This document shows positions 26,358-35,297 of a stretch of 64,000 nt of DNA, one piece after another. The translations under genes and the position numbers were made by a program. Origin of the DNA: Spirosoma foliorum (lineage in GTDB: Bacteria; Bacteroidota; Bacteroidia; Cytophagales; Spirosomataceae); the NCBI RefSeq assembly GCF_014117325.1, contig NZ_CP059732.1, positions 5,035,001-5,099,000 of the forward strand. The letters run 5' to 3'. Position 1 is the first letter of the stretch. Every line of letters begins with the position of its first letter. The notes below the pieces were generated by a model. That model ran no database searches, was not told the DNA's origin, and saw only the letters and a program-made list of their open reading frames with translations.

Positions 26358-27260
26358 ATGAAATTTCGTTTGCTATTTATCGTCCTTCCTTTCCTTTTTT
26401 GGTGTTGCGCTCGAAAATCTGAGAAATCGACAATTGGCAAGCCTGATTCAACCCAACAGATTACCTACGCTGATTCAGGTACCTCATCATTCCGCTTTAC
26501 AGAAAAGGATGCAATCGTTGGTCAGCATTTTAGAACGACTGAGACTACCTATAAGGTTGTAGATATCAAGACCTGGAAGAATTGTCTCGTTAAATTCCAT
26601 ACAGTAACCGATGATGCGCCAGGTATGGAAGGTCAACATCGAAGCATTCAATTCGAGCTAGGTACGCTAGATAATCCAGCGAAAATAATTCTGAAGACGA
26701 AACACGATTGCGATGAAATACTATTTGACTGGGAGTATTACAAAACTGTAAAATATGGCTGTTGCGGAAGCCTCGATCAATTTAACTATTATGATTATCA
26801 GGGTAAGCTACTTGTTGAAGGCGCTGAAATACAAACTGCATACATCCCCAATAGAGACTCAAGATTCTATCTGGCGTTTCTGCCAGATCAAAGTAAGGAT
26901 ACAACAACCTTAGGTACTGTACAATTGAGTTATAGTAGCAGCGAAATCTATCGTATAAAGATAAAGTCGCGGCAACCAGCGTCCGACGAGTATTACCCAA
27001 TGGGCGTATATCCCAGGTTGGCTCTTCGGTCACCCAACTCCATAGATACGTATGATAAACATCAAAAAGACTATAGCTTATGGTCGTTGGAGCACAGTAA
27101 GATACCCTGGCCTCAACAAATTAATGGTTTTACGATACATGTTGATTTTGATCTAGACCCAAAGCTTGGCAGCCTTGACATTCTGCTTATTAACGGAAAG
27201 CCCTTTGGCAAAGACGATAAGAATCAGGAATACTGGATAAAGAATAGGAGAAAACGATAA
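26358..27260 (+). CDS. Predicted lipoprotein of unknown function
   Basis: 300 residues with lipoprotein signal MKFRLLFIVLPFLFWCC (lipobox FWC). The mature part is beta-rich and aromatic (CLVKFHTVTDDAPG, DEILFDWEYYKTVKYGCCGS, ISQFNYYDYQGKLLVEGAE-like segment). I know no family for it. The next gene begins within 60 nt on the same strand, so the pair may be co-transcribed. Confidence 0.6.
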   Translation: MKFRLLFIVLPFLFWCCARKSEKSTIGKPDSTQQITYADSGTSSFRFTEKDAIVGQHFRTTETTYKVVDIKTWKNCLVKFHTVTDDAPGMEGQHRSIQFELGTLDNPAKIILKTKHDCDEILFDWEYYKTVKYGCCGSLDQFNYYDYQGKLLVEGAEIQTAYIPNRDSRFYLAFLPDQSKDTTTLGTVQLSYSSSEIYRIKIKSRQPASDEYYPMGVYPRLALRSPNSIDTYDKHQKDYSLWSLEHSKIPWPQQINGFTIHVDFDLDPKLGSLDILLINGKPFGKDDKNQEYWIKNRRKR

Positions 27261-27313
27261 GCGACGGTTCTATTAGTTTGGCAGTGAACGAGAATGCTCA
27301 CCAATCCACACGA

Positions 27314-27808
27314 ATGATGCAGAAAGCAATCCGACAAGGTTTTATTGAGATTTCATGGCTGATTCTTTCCCTGGGCTTGACAATGCTGGTGGCACGATTT
27401 CTTTTTGGGCCGACCTTTCTAACCAGCTTAGATATCCAGTTGTACGACACTTATCTGGTCGTTGAATCCTGGTACATTTTGGTACCTATGTTCCTTCTAG
27501 TGACGTTTATGCTTTACTTCGTCAAAGAGTTTCGGAACTCATTCAGGCGCACCTATTTAAATTGGATACTCATCATAACGGGTTTGGCGCTCGTTATTTC
27601 ATTAATAGTATTAGTGAGCGCATTCTCCCAATTTAGTGGTGGTTCGCTTTTATCGGAATCGGGATCAGACAAAACACCTGCACTAACCCAAAACCCGATG
27701 GCTAAAATGATAACAAACTTTTTCACAGCGATACAACTACTGATTATCAGCATATTGCTATTTATATCGTATCGTTGGGGGGTACAAAAACGAAATAGTT
27801 CGTATTAA
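27314..27808 (+). CDS. Four-helix membrane protein of unknown function
   Basis: 165 residues from the ATG at 27314. TTG (27278) and GTG (27284) starts are also in frame and would add 10-12 residues, so the start is unsure. Four hydrophobic segments: EISWLILSLGLTMLVARFLF, YILVPMFLLVTFMLYFV, WILIITGLALVISLIVLVSAF and FTAIQLLIISILLFISY. Compact four-TM topology, no catalytic motif. Follows the lipoprotein gene closely. Confidence 0.6.
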   Translation: MMQKAIRQGFIEISWLILSLGLTMLVARFLFGPTFLTSLDIQLYDTYLVVESWYILVPMFLLVTFMLYFVKEFRNSFRRTYLNWILIITGLALVISLIVLVSAFSQFSGGSLLSESGSDKTPALTQNPMAKMITNFFTAIQLLIISILLFISYRWGVQKRNSSY

Positions 27809-27954
27809 AGGCATAATTCCTTTGTAGACAGTAGCGTCGCATTAGCTAATTAGTAGATGTGGTATGATTTTTTATTGTCATTATTGACTTGTAAAATACC
27901 AGTTCAGTGTGCTTATTTAATTGCTATTTCCTACCCTAACACCCCCTAAACTCT

Positions 27955-29163
27955 ATGAAACCTTACCTTCTAGCCCTCACCGCTTGTCTGTTTACTCACT
28001 TGGCCTTGGCGCAGGCTGATGTCCAGAAACGGTATCAGACCAAACTCATCATGGCCGACAACGGCAGTACCGTCGATCTCGATGCCGGAACCTTCACCTT
28101 CACAGGAACGCTCTCACTGGAAGACAAAAAACGCATCGTTATTCGGGGCAAAGGCATCGATAAAACGATCCTGAGTTTCAAAGGGCAAACCGATGGGGCC
28201 GAAGGGTTACGGGTGTCCAATGCCGAAGATATTGTTATCGAAAACCTGACCGTTCAGGATTCGAAAGGCGACGGCATTAAAACCATGAACGTGAAAGGCA
28301 TCACCTTCCGAAACGTGAAAGTTGAATGGACGGGTCCACCAAAGGCAGAAAATGGAGGCTATGGTCTCTACCCGGTTCAATGCGATAATGTCGTGATTGA
28401 TGGTTGCACGGCAATCGGTGCTTCCGATGCGGGAATTTACGTCGGGCAGTCGCGTGGTATTATCGTTAAAAACAGCAAGGCCTACCATAATGTGGCTGGT
28501 ATTGAGATTGAGAATTCGCGCAATGCTGATGTGTTTGATAACGAAGCCTACGACAATACGGGCGGCATCCTGATTTTCGATCTGCCCGATCTGGTGCAGA
28601 AACAGGGTGGCAATGTGCGGGTATTTAACAACTATGTTCACGACAATAACCTACCCAATTTTGCTCCGGCGGGCAATATCGTGGCTAGTGTATCCGACGG
28701 TACAGGCTTAATGATTCTGGCGGCCAACGGCGTGGAAGTTTTCAAAAATCGATTCATCCGAAACCAAACACTCGGAACAGGCATCATCAGCTACCTGCTC
28801 ACCGAGCGCCCGATTACTGATAAAACCTACTACCCATTTTCGACGGCGGTTTCTATTCACGATAACATCTACGAGCGCAATCCCGGCCCGGCCAGCTCGC
28901 GCGGTCGCTACAACCAGATTTTCGACAAAATTCTAAAGTCCGGCCAGTCAATTCCGCACATTATCTACGACGGCATCGCTGATCCGGCGACCTTCGATAA
29001 AGATGGAAAACCGCTTGCCAACAAGCGCATCTGCATTCGGAACAACAAAAACCAGAGTCTCGTCAACCTCGATGCCGGACGACAATTTCAAAACGTTTCG
29101 TTTAGCCCAACTCCGTTCGATTGCCAGTTGGAGCCGCTGAAAATCACGACGAGTGTCCGTTAA
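27955..29163 (+). CDS. Exported parallel beta-helix protein (TIGR03805-type)
   Basis: 402 residues with a Sec signal (ending HLALAQ). Many short repeats with the right-handed beta-helix look: EDIVIENLTVQDSKGDGIKT, NVVIDGCTAIGASDAGIYVG, GIIVKNSKAYHNVAGIEIE, NADVFDNEAYDNTGGILIFD. Relatives form a regular two-gene pair with a diheme cytochrome, which here starts 3 nt downstream. Role unknown; possibly polysaccharide binding or cleavage at the cell surface. The pairing is established from comparative genomics of the two families. Confidence 0.85.
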   Translation: MKPYLLALTACLFTHLALAQADVQKRYQTKLIMADNGSTVDLDAGTFTFTGTLSLEDKKRIVIRGKGIDKTILSFKGQTDGAEGLRVSNAEDIVIENLTVQDSKGDGIKTMNVKGITFRNVKVEWTGPPKAENGGYGLYPVQCDNVVIDGCTAIGASDAGIYVGQSRGIIVKNSKAYHNVAGIEIENSRNADVFDNEAYDNTGGILIFDLPDLVQKQGGNVRVFNNYVHDNNLPNFAPAGNIVASVSDGTGLMILAANGVEVFKNRFIRNQTLGTGIISYLLTERPITDKTYYPFSTAVSIHDNIYERNPGPASSRGRYNQIFDKILKSGQSIPHIIYDGIADPATFDKDGKPLANKRICIRNNKNQSLVNLDAGRQFQNVSFSPTPFDCQLEPLKITTSVR

Positions 29164-29165
29164 CC

Positions 29166-30203
29166 ATGATGCGTTCTTATCTGTTTTGGTCTTTGCTTTT
29201 AATCACTTTCTGGCTTACCCTCGGTAGCTGGCGAACGGCGGCTGTACCTGAAAAATTATCCGATTATGGCTTCTTCAAAGGAAATCCAGCCAATCAGGAG
29301 CCAGCAGCTGGCGTGGTTCCCTATGCGCTCAACACGCCTTTGTTTTCGGATTATGCGGAGAAGCTTCGATTCGTAAAATTGCCTACTGGTCAGTCAGTTG
29401 CGTACAACGATTCAGCTGTACTTAACTTCCCGATCGGCACTACGTTGATCAAAACGTTCTATTACCCAAATGATTTTCGTGATCCAGCCAAAGGCCGTCG
29501 ATTGATGGAAACCCGTTTGCTGGTTCATCAGCCTGAAGGTTGGAAAGCCTTCGATTATGTTTGGAATGACGAGCAAACCGATGCTTTACTGGAGGTAGCA
29601 GGCGATACGAAAGCGGTTAGCTACATTGATAATAAGGGGGTTACCCGCCAACAGAATTATACCATTCCAAACCTGAACCAATGCAAAGGATGCCACAACC
29701 GAAGCGAAACCATGACGCCGATCGGTCCATCGATACGGCAACTCAATGGTGATTTAGTCTATGGTGCAACGAACGAAAATCAATTGCTGTACTGGAAAAA
29801 GGCAGGCATGCTCACGGGCTTACCGGCCTTGGCAAACTGCCCCAAAACTCCCATTTGGAATAAACCAGAAACAGGCTCGCTTAACGATCGGGCCCGCGCC
29901 TGGCTCGACATCAATTGTGCACATTGCCATAACCCTAAAGGCCCCGCCATGACATCAGGCTTAAATCTGAGCATTTCCGAAACAGACCCAACAGCGTTAG
30001 GAATATTAAAAACGCCCGTTGCAGCCGGACGTGGATCGGGTGGTCATCCGTTCGATATTGTACCAGGCAAACCCGATGAATCCATTCTGATGTATCGCCT
30101 GAACTCAACCGATCCCGGTGAAATGATGCCCGAACTAGGTCGAAAGGTCGTTCATGTCGAAAGTGTAGAATTGCTTCGGGAATGGATAAAAACAATGAAG
30201 TAG
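29166..30203 (+). CDS. SO2930-family diheme c-type cytochrome (TIGR03806-type)
   Basis: 345 residues from ATG 29166, directly after the stop of the beta-helix gene; an earlier in-frame start would overlap that gene without reason. Signal peptide MMRSYLFWSLLLITFWLTLGSW. Two heme-binding motifs: CKGCH (Cys about 176) and CAHCH (Cys about 251). The segment GVVPYALNTPLFSDYAEKLRF is the hallmark N-terminal part of the SO2930 family. Periplasmic electron carrier or oxidoreductase; works with the beta-helix protein. Confidence 0.9.
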   Translation: MMRSYLFWSLLLITFWLTLGSWRTAAVPEKLSDYGFFKGNPANQEPAAGVVPYALNTPLFSDYAEKLRFVKLPTGQSVAYNDSAVLNFPIGTTLIKTFYYPNDFRDPAKGRRLMETRLLVHQPEGWKAFDYVWNDEQTDALLEVAGDTKAVSYIDNKGVTRQQNYTIPNLNQCKGCHNRSETMTPIGPSIRQLNGDLVYGATNENQLLYWKKAGMLTGLPALANCPKTPIWNKPETGSLNDRARAWLDINCAHCHNPKGPAMTSGLNLSISETDPTALGILKTPVAAGRGSGGHPFDIVPGKPDESILMYRLNSTDPGEMMPELGRKVVHVESVELLREWIKTMK

Positions 30204-30253
30204 CTTAGCTTTGGCAAGATTTGCTGTAGCCTTGGTTATTTGTTTGTAGTATT

Positions 30254-30361
30254 TGTGGTGTCAGATGCTTACAGCTGACATTTTAGGTTTCTCAAAACCT
30301 ACTGTTTATACCGATAGGTTTTGAGAAACCTAAAAATGTCGGTTATTAGTAACCGACACAC
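30254..30361. repeat. Palindrome, family A copy 5
   Basis: Starts TGTGGTGTCAGATG. Hairpins: GTCAGATGCTTACAGCTGAC, TAGGTTTCTCAAAACCTA, TAGGTTTTGAGAAACCTA and GTCGGTTATTAGTAACCGAC. Here the two outer hairpins differ almost completely in stem sequence but both pair. 50 nt after the cytochrome stop. Confidence 0.85.
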
Positions 30362-30393
30362 GCTAACCCCGTCAAGAGCTTTATTCAACATTT

Positions 30394-32223
30394 ATGACAA
30401 AAAACGCGTCCACACCCCTATCCCTCTCTCGTCGGCAATTCACAGCTGGAGTAATTTCAGCTGGATTACTACAAACGACCCTGGCAGACGCTGCCGATAA
30501 ACTCCTGAATCCTGCTGTTTCAAAATCCGACAAACTCGTTATTTACCAGATTTTCACCCGATTATTCGGCAACCAGAAAGCGACTAACAAACCCTGGGGA
30601 ACCCGCAACGAAAACGGCGTAGGTAAATTCAACGATATTACCGACAAGGCGTTGCAGGAGCTGAAAAAGTTCGGCATCTCGCATGTTTGGTACACCGGCG
30701 TCATTGAACATGCGCTCATGACCGATTATTCGTCGAAAGGCATTCCGAAAGATAATCCACAAGTTGTGAAAGGGCGCGCAGGGTCGCCTTATGCCATCAA
30801 GGATTATTACGATGTCAACCCAGATCTGGCCGTTGATGTACGGAATCGGATGCAGGAATTTGAGAGTCTGATCAAGCGGTCGCACACCAATGGATTGAAA
30901 GTCATTATTGATTTTGTACCGAATCACCTCGCTCGTCAATACCATTCCAATGCGAAACCGGCGGGCGTTGAAGACATGGGCCAAGCCGACGACAAAACGA
31001 AAGCCTTTGATCCCCAAAACAACTTTTACTACCTGCCTAAAGAACTGTTTCATGTGCCCGATGGCGTTCATACGCCAGAAGACATATCGGCAGGACCATA
31101 CATCGAACTCCCGGCGAAAGCCACAGGAAACGATGTTTTCAATTCCAAACCCAGCCTCGATGATTGGTACGAAACCGTCAAACTAAACTACGGCGTCGAT
31201 TATCAAAATAACCGGCAGACCCATTTCAACCCAGTCCCCTCAACCTGGTTTAAGATGCGGGATATTCTGCTGTTCTGGGCACAAAAAGGTGTCGATGGAT
31301 TTCGTTGCGACATGGCCGAAATGGTGCCCGTCGAATTCTGGGGCTGGGCCATTCCACAGGTAAAAGCATTCCGGTCTAGCCTGGTGTTTATTGCCGAGAT
31401 TTATAATCCTCAGCAATACAAAAACTACATCCAGGCGGGCAAATTCGATTATCTCTACGACAAAGTTGGGCTTTACGATTCGCTCCGACGATTGATCGAG
31501 GATAAAGACAAAGCCACCGTAGAAGACATCACCAAAGTTTGGCAAACCGAATCGGGAGATATTTCGGAACACATGGTTCGGTTTCTGGAAAACCACGACG
31601 AACAGCGAATTGCATCTAAATTCTTCGCGAGTGATCCCTGGGCTGCGGTTCCGGCTATGACGTTATCGGCGACGCTTCACACAGGTCCGGTCATGCTTTA
31701 TTTTGGTCAGGAAGTAGGCGTCAATCCGACTCAGGCCGAAGGATTCCAAGGCGACGATGGGCGCACCACCATTTTCGATTATTGGGGCATTCCTGAGTAT
31801 CAGGCCTGGACCAACGGCAAAAAATTCGATGGGGGAAAACTAACCGCAAATCAGAAAAAGTTACGGCAATTTTACCAGCAACTCAACCAGTTGGTCAACA
31901 CGAGCGACGCTATCAGAACGGGTAGTTTCTACGATTTACAGGCCAGCAATAGTCAAAATGCCGACTATGACCAGAAGCGACTCTACAGTTACCTACGCTA
32001 TTCCGGCAAACAAAAGCTACTGATTATCTGCAACTTCGACAAAACGAAATCAGCCTCTACCCTCGTCAACATTCCAGACGATGCCTGGCAGAAGATGAAT
32101 CTAAAAGGGGCTGACATTCATTCATTCCGGGATATTTTCCGAACAAAAACGAACCTCCACGCGCCAAACAGTGTCCCCATTGATTTGCCACCTTTGGGGG
32201 TATTGGTGCTGGAAATCATGTAA
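30394..32223 (+). CDS. GH13 alpha-amylase-family glycoside hydrolase, TAT-exported
   Basis: 609 residues. SLSRRQFTAGVISAGLLQT is a twin-arginine signal. The barrel has the conserved regions of GH13: VIIDFVPNHLAR (region I), GFRCDMAEMVP with nucleophile Asp about 306, FIAEIYNP with acid/base Glu about 335, and FLENHDEQRIAS with the stabilising Asp about 402. C-terminal beta domain (LLIICNFDKTKSASTLVNIP). It should act on alpha-glucans in the periplasm. Stands alone; a small hairpin follows and the next gene converges. Confidence 0.93.
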   Translation: MTKNASTPLSLSRRQFTAGVISAGLLQTTLADAADKLLNPAVSKSDKLVIYQIFTRLFGNQKATNKPWGTRNENGVGKFNDITDKALQELKKFGISHVWYTGVIEHALMTDYSSKGIPKDNPQVVKGRAGSPYAIKDYYDVNPDLAVDVRNRMQEFESLIKRSHTNGLKVIIDFVPNHLARQYHSNAKPAGVEDMGQADDKTKAFDPQNNFYYLPKELFHVPDGVHTPEDISAGPYIELPAKATGNDVFNSKPSLDDWYETVKLNYGVDYQNNRQTHFNPVPSTWFKMRDILLFWAQKGVDGFRCDMAEMVPVEFWGWAIPQVKAFRSSLVFIAEIYNPQQYKNYIQAGKFDYLYDKVGLYDSLRRLIEDKDKATVEDITKVWQTESGDISEHMVRFLENHDEQRIASKFFASDPWAAVPAMTLSATLHTGPVMLYFGQEVGVNPTQAEGFQGDDGRTTIFDYWGIPEYQAWTNGKKFDGGKLTANQKKLRQFYQQLNQLVNTSDAIRTGSFYDLQASNSQNADYDQKRLYSYLRYSGKQKLLIICNFDKTKSASTLVNIPDDAWQKMNLKGADIHSFRDIFRTKTNLHAPNSVPIDLPPLGVLVLEIM

Positions 32224-32241
32224 CGCGGGTGGAAAGCCGCG
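32224..32241. repeat. Single small hairpin between convergent genes
   Basis: CGCGGGTGGAAAGCCGCG, a 5-bp stem directly after the amylase stop codon. No U tract, so not a classical terminator. It resembles one arm of the double-hairpin palindromes, without a partner. Confidence 0.4.
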
Positions 32242-32304
32242 CACTAGATAGCTAAAAATGAATTGAACAGGAAGGAGCTTTTCTAGCCCTTCAGGTTGTT
32301 TTTC

Positions 32305-35187
32305 TCACTTTGCAGACATTGATGGCCTAATCGTAACAGGCCCTAGCAGACCAGCCGACATAAGCTGGTCTGCCTTGTCTTTGAAAGGTTTATACCGATT
32401 ATCGCCATTCATGGCTTTGCCAATAAACCCATTCAACTGACCCGGCGTCACATGTACTTCCAGTGTATTGGTGCCGGGTTTAAGGAATTTTGTCAGGTCA
32501 AATAAGTAGGGAGCAAAAATCTGTTTACCCGCCGATTGTCCATTCAGGTACACCTCAGCCGTATAACTAACCTTGCCCAGATCCAGAAAATAAGCAGTGG
32601 ACGAAGTCGGCTGCTCCCACTGGAAGGTAGTCGTGTAAATGCCTTCCGAGGATGAGAATTTCAGATTAGCATTCGTTCGCCAGTCAAAAAGCGGAGTGGA
32701 CGCTATTGTCAGGCTATCGGTCTTCAGAGTCCATCCGGTCAGTTCCAACACTTGTTTGGTCTGGTCAGCTTGCAGAGATGGCTTTGAAACTACGTTAGCA
32801 GGCATTTCCCCTTTCGTTGACGCGTATAACAGCACTGACCCATAGGGTGGAAGTTGATACGAGATGACGGTCCCCTTGTTTTTGATGATCGCACCAGACG
32901 TGGGTTCCAGCCAGTAACTACCATTGAATTTTTTATCCAGCGATAAAGTCAGGGTTTGCCACGCATCGCTTTTGTTCCAGATGAATTGAATTCGGCTACC
33001 GTCAGAAAGCTCCCGTTCGGCTTTTCGGGTAAACGAGTACGGATGTTGAAATTTGATGGGTTGAGAAAATCCCTCGATCCAGTCGTTCAACTCGCTCTCG
33101 TGCTGGATATACCGAGCGCTTTTTCCCTTTAAGGCTTCGGCAATGTATTGTGCGGTTTTGGTATCGTTCTCCCGCCAGTTCAGGTACGAAGGCTGCTTGA
33201 CGGGTAAAGTCCCCGTTGCCAGTAAGCGCATGCCTTTTCGGCTAAGCTCCTTTATCTTCTCCGCCGTTTTCAGTTGAATAATGGAGTCGTTAGCCAGGAT
33301 TAATGCCTGAAAGAGATTACCCCGGATATTGATTTTTCCATTCTTTTCCAACTGGGCTTCCTGAATAGAGGCATCATTGACCCATGCCCAGCTAATACCA
33401 CTGGCTTCCAGTTGATTGATAAGTGGATACACTTCTTTTGCCCATGTGGCTTTTACCGGATTAGTGTCGTCTTTGGACTTGGGCAAGGGACCTTCCACGT
33501 CCTGAATATAGCCTTTGGTCAGAATCTCCTCTGGGTTATCCGGCATACCTTCCACATCCATAAACGGAAAATACAACAGTACATCGGCCCGTGGTTTTCC
33601 TGAACGTAATGCATACTGAATCCGGCTGACGTATTGATTGATATCTTTTTGGTCTTTCCAGAAAATATTCCACTCGCCCAGATTCGAGGAGAAATTAATT
33701 GTACCCAGTAATGGGGAGGAAAACGGATACCAACCTTCGGGACCGAGAGCTTCGGGCGTGTACCGATACGGCACGCCATGATAGATGACCTGATTGACCC
33801 CAGCAGCAAACAGTTTATCAACCGCCATCTTAATCTTTTGGGGAGTAATTGTATACGCCCGACCACTAAAGACAACCGATTCCGCCGATACAATAGGCCG
33901 ATTGTACAGTAGGGCACCCGATGTCATAATCTTCAGGTTGGCTTCTGGTCCCAGCATACTTTCCGTTTCCGGGATGGAGGCTAAACCAGCCATAGCCATC
34001 ATGTCCATGTTGAGTCCATATCCCTGCGTTCGAAATAACAGGTTCCGACTTTCTGCCCAGTCTCTGCTTGTCTTAAAAAAGTGCTCGCCTACTAACTCAC
34101 TAACCGTCAAATCGTAATCGTAACGTAGCCGCCAGTCTTGATCTGAAAAGGCGAAGTCCGGCTTGGCATTAGGGCGCATGAACGCGACGTAATTGTAGCC
34201 GCGCTGCATGTTGGCGGGCAGGAATGGCGTAATATCATACCCACGCTTTTTCCTGAACCAATCGAGTAAGTCAAGCGAGTAGTGCCGATTGGTTTTGAAT
34301 TCGTAGCTGTCGCTGAACACCGCCCGCATGGGATTACCGAAATACGGTTGCAGGCCGGTTCGCTCCCCAAACAGATAGTTGTAGAGTTTAAGTACTTTTT
34401 GCGTATCCAGGTGATCTACCACTGGCCCCGATTTAGGTGCAGCAACAAGACTGGGTTGCTCACCACTGGGAACGGCCCAGAAGGCAATAACCCGCCAGGA
34501 GCCTTCCGGAAATGAATAGGAAAGTGTGCGGTTTTCTACCGACGAAGTGAGTACCTGAGTTGAAGATGGGTCCAACAGAATGGTTCCATCGCCATCAGTC
34601 GTTTTGGGAAGTAGTTTGGCAATAACCACGGCCTGAAGTCGCGGTAGTGACTTGGTTCGATTTTTGGCCGGACTAAGCAGTGGAAGTGAAAATGATAACG
34701 ACTTACCCCCCGTAACCGTCGTGTCACTAAATTCCAGTGATAGAAAACCGTCTTCGGATTGTAAAATTGGCCCACTTGGTGGCCACCCACTGCCATTAGT
34801 CACGTCGACAATCAGGTTACGCCTACGGGCCTCATCCATGACCGTTCTGAGGTTTTCGTAATAGTTAGGCGTGTCCCAACTGGTTATTTTCTGCCGTTCT
34901 TCAGCACTTTTGGTGGGGATGGCCAAATTCATTGGCTGCACTTCAACGCCCCCAAACCCATGATCGGCAAAGAGGTTGACTTCCCGTTTTAATTCATCTT
35001 TGGTAACGAAGTTTCCCGGCCACCACCAACGTGCCATTGGCCCAAAGGAAGCCACCGGTTTCTCGAAACCAGAAAGTTGAAAATCATAGCGTGGAAACCA
35101 GAGTGACACCTTTGGCGGAGTGGTATTTTGGGCCGCTACCAGCAGGCTGATGAGCGAGAGACAACTACTAATTAAGGGTACTTTCAT
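32305..35187 (-). CDS. GH106-like alpha-L-rhamnosidase
   Basis: 960 residues with a Sec signal (ending LVAAQN). The N-terminal FGPMARWWWPGNFVTKDELK, GFGGVEVQPMNLA and VDVTNGSGWPPSGP are typical of GH106 alpha-L-rhamnosidases. Middle segment GYGLNMDMMAMAGLASIPETE supplies acidic residues, and the C-terminal jelly-roll-like part ends with VYLNGQSAGKQIFAPYLFDL. Would remove rhamnose from pectin-type side chains in the periplasm. Last gene of the minus-strand set starting at the small secreted protein. Confidence 0.85.
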   Translation of the reverse strand: MKVPLISSCLSLISLLVAAQNTTPPKVSLWFPRYDFQLSGFEKPVASFGPMARWWWPGNFVTKDELKREVNLFADHGFGGVEVQPMNLAIPTKSAEERQKITSWDTPNYYENLRTVMDEARRRNLIVDVTNGSGWPPSGPILQSEDGFLSLEFSDTTVTGGKSLSFSLPLLSPAKNRTKSLPRLQAVVIAKLLPKTTDGDGTILLDPSSTQVLTSSVENRTLSYSFPEGSWRVIAFWAVPSGEQPSLVAAPKSGPVVDHLDTQKVLKLYNYLFGERTGLQPYFGNPMRAVFSDSYEFKTNRHYSLDLLDWFRKKRGYDITPFLPANMQRGYNYVAFMRPNAKPDFAFSDQDWRLRYDYDLTVSELVGEHFFKTSRDWAESRNLLFRTQGYGLNMDMMAMAGLASIPETESMLGPEANLKIMTSGALLYNRPIVSAESVVFSGRAYTITPQKIKMAVDKLFAAGVNQVIYHGVPYRYTPEALGPEGWYPFSSPLLGTINFSSNLGEWNIFWKDQKDINQYVSRIQYALRSGKPRADVLLYFPFMDVEGMPDNPEEILTKGYIQDVEGPLPKSKDDTNPVKATWAKEVYPLINQLEASGISWAWVNDASIQEAQLEKNGKINIRGNLFQALILANDSIIQLKTAEKIKELSRKGMRLLATGTLPVKQPSYLNWRENDTKTAQYIAEALKGKSARYIQHESELNDWIEGFSQPIKFQHPYSFTRKAERELSDGSRIQFIWNKSDAWQTLTLSLDKKFNGSYWLEPTSGAIIKNKGTVISYQLPPYGSVLLYASTKGEMPANVVSKPSLQADQTKQVLELTGWTLKTDSLTIASTPLFDWRTNANLKFSSSEGIYTTTFQWEQPTSSTAYFLDLGKVSYTAEVYLNGQSAGKQIFAPYLFDLTKFLKPGTNTLEVHVTPGQLNGFIGKAMNGDNRYKPFKDKADQLMSAGLLGPVTIRPSMSAK

Positions 35188-35204
35188 GGGAGAGCAGATA
35201 AATT

Positions 35205-35290
35205 AATGGATAATGAATAATGTAAAATGGGCAATCAGTAACCACCCAGCAATCAACTGATAATCAAATACATAACCATTATTCATTATA
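35205..35290. repeat. AT-rich palindrome between the GH106 and GH2 genes
   Basis: AATGGATAATGAATAATG on the left is mirrored by ACCATTATTCATTATA on the right, around a ~50-nt spacer. It ends 7 nt past the stop of the GH2 gene on the minus strand. Confidence 0.6.
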
Positions 35291-35297
35291 TAAAAAG

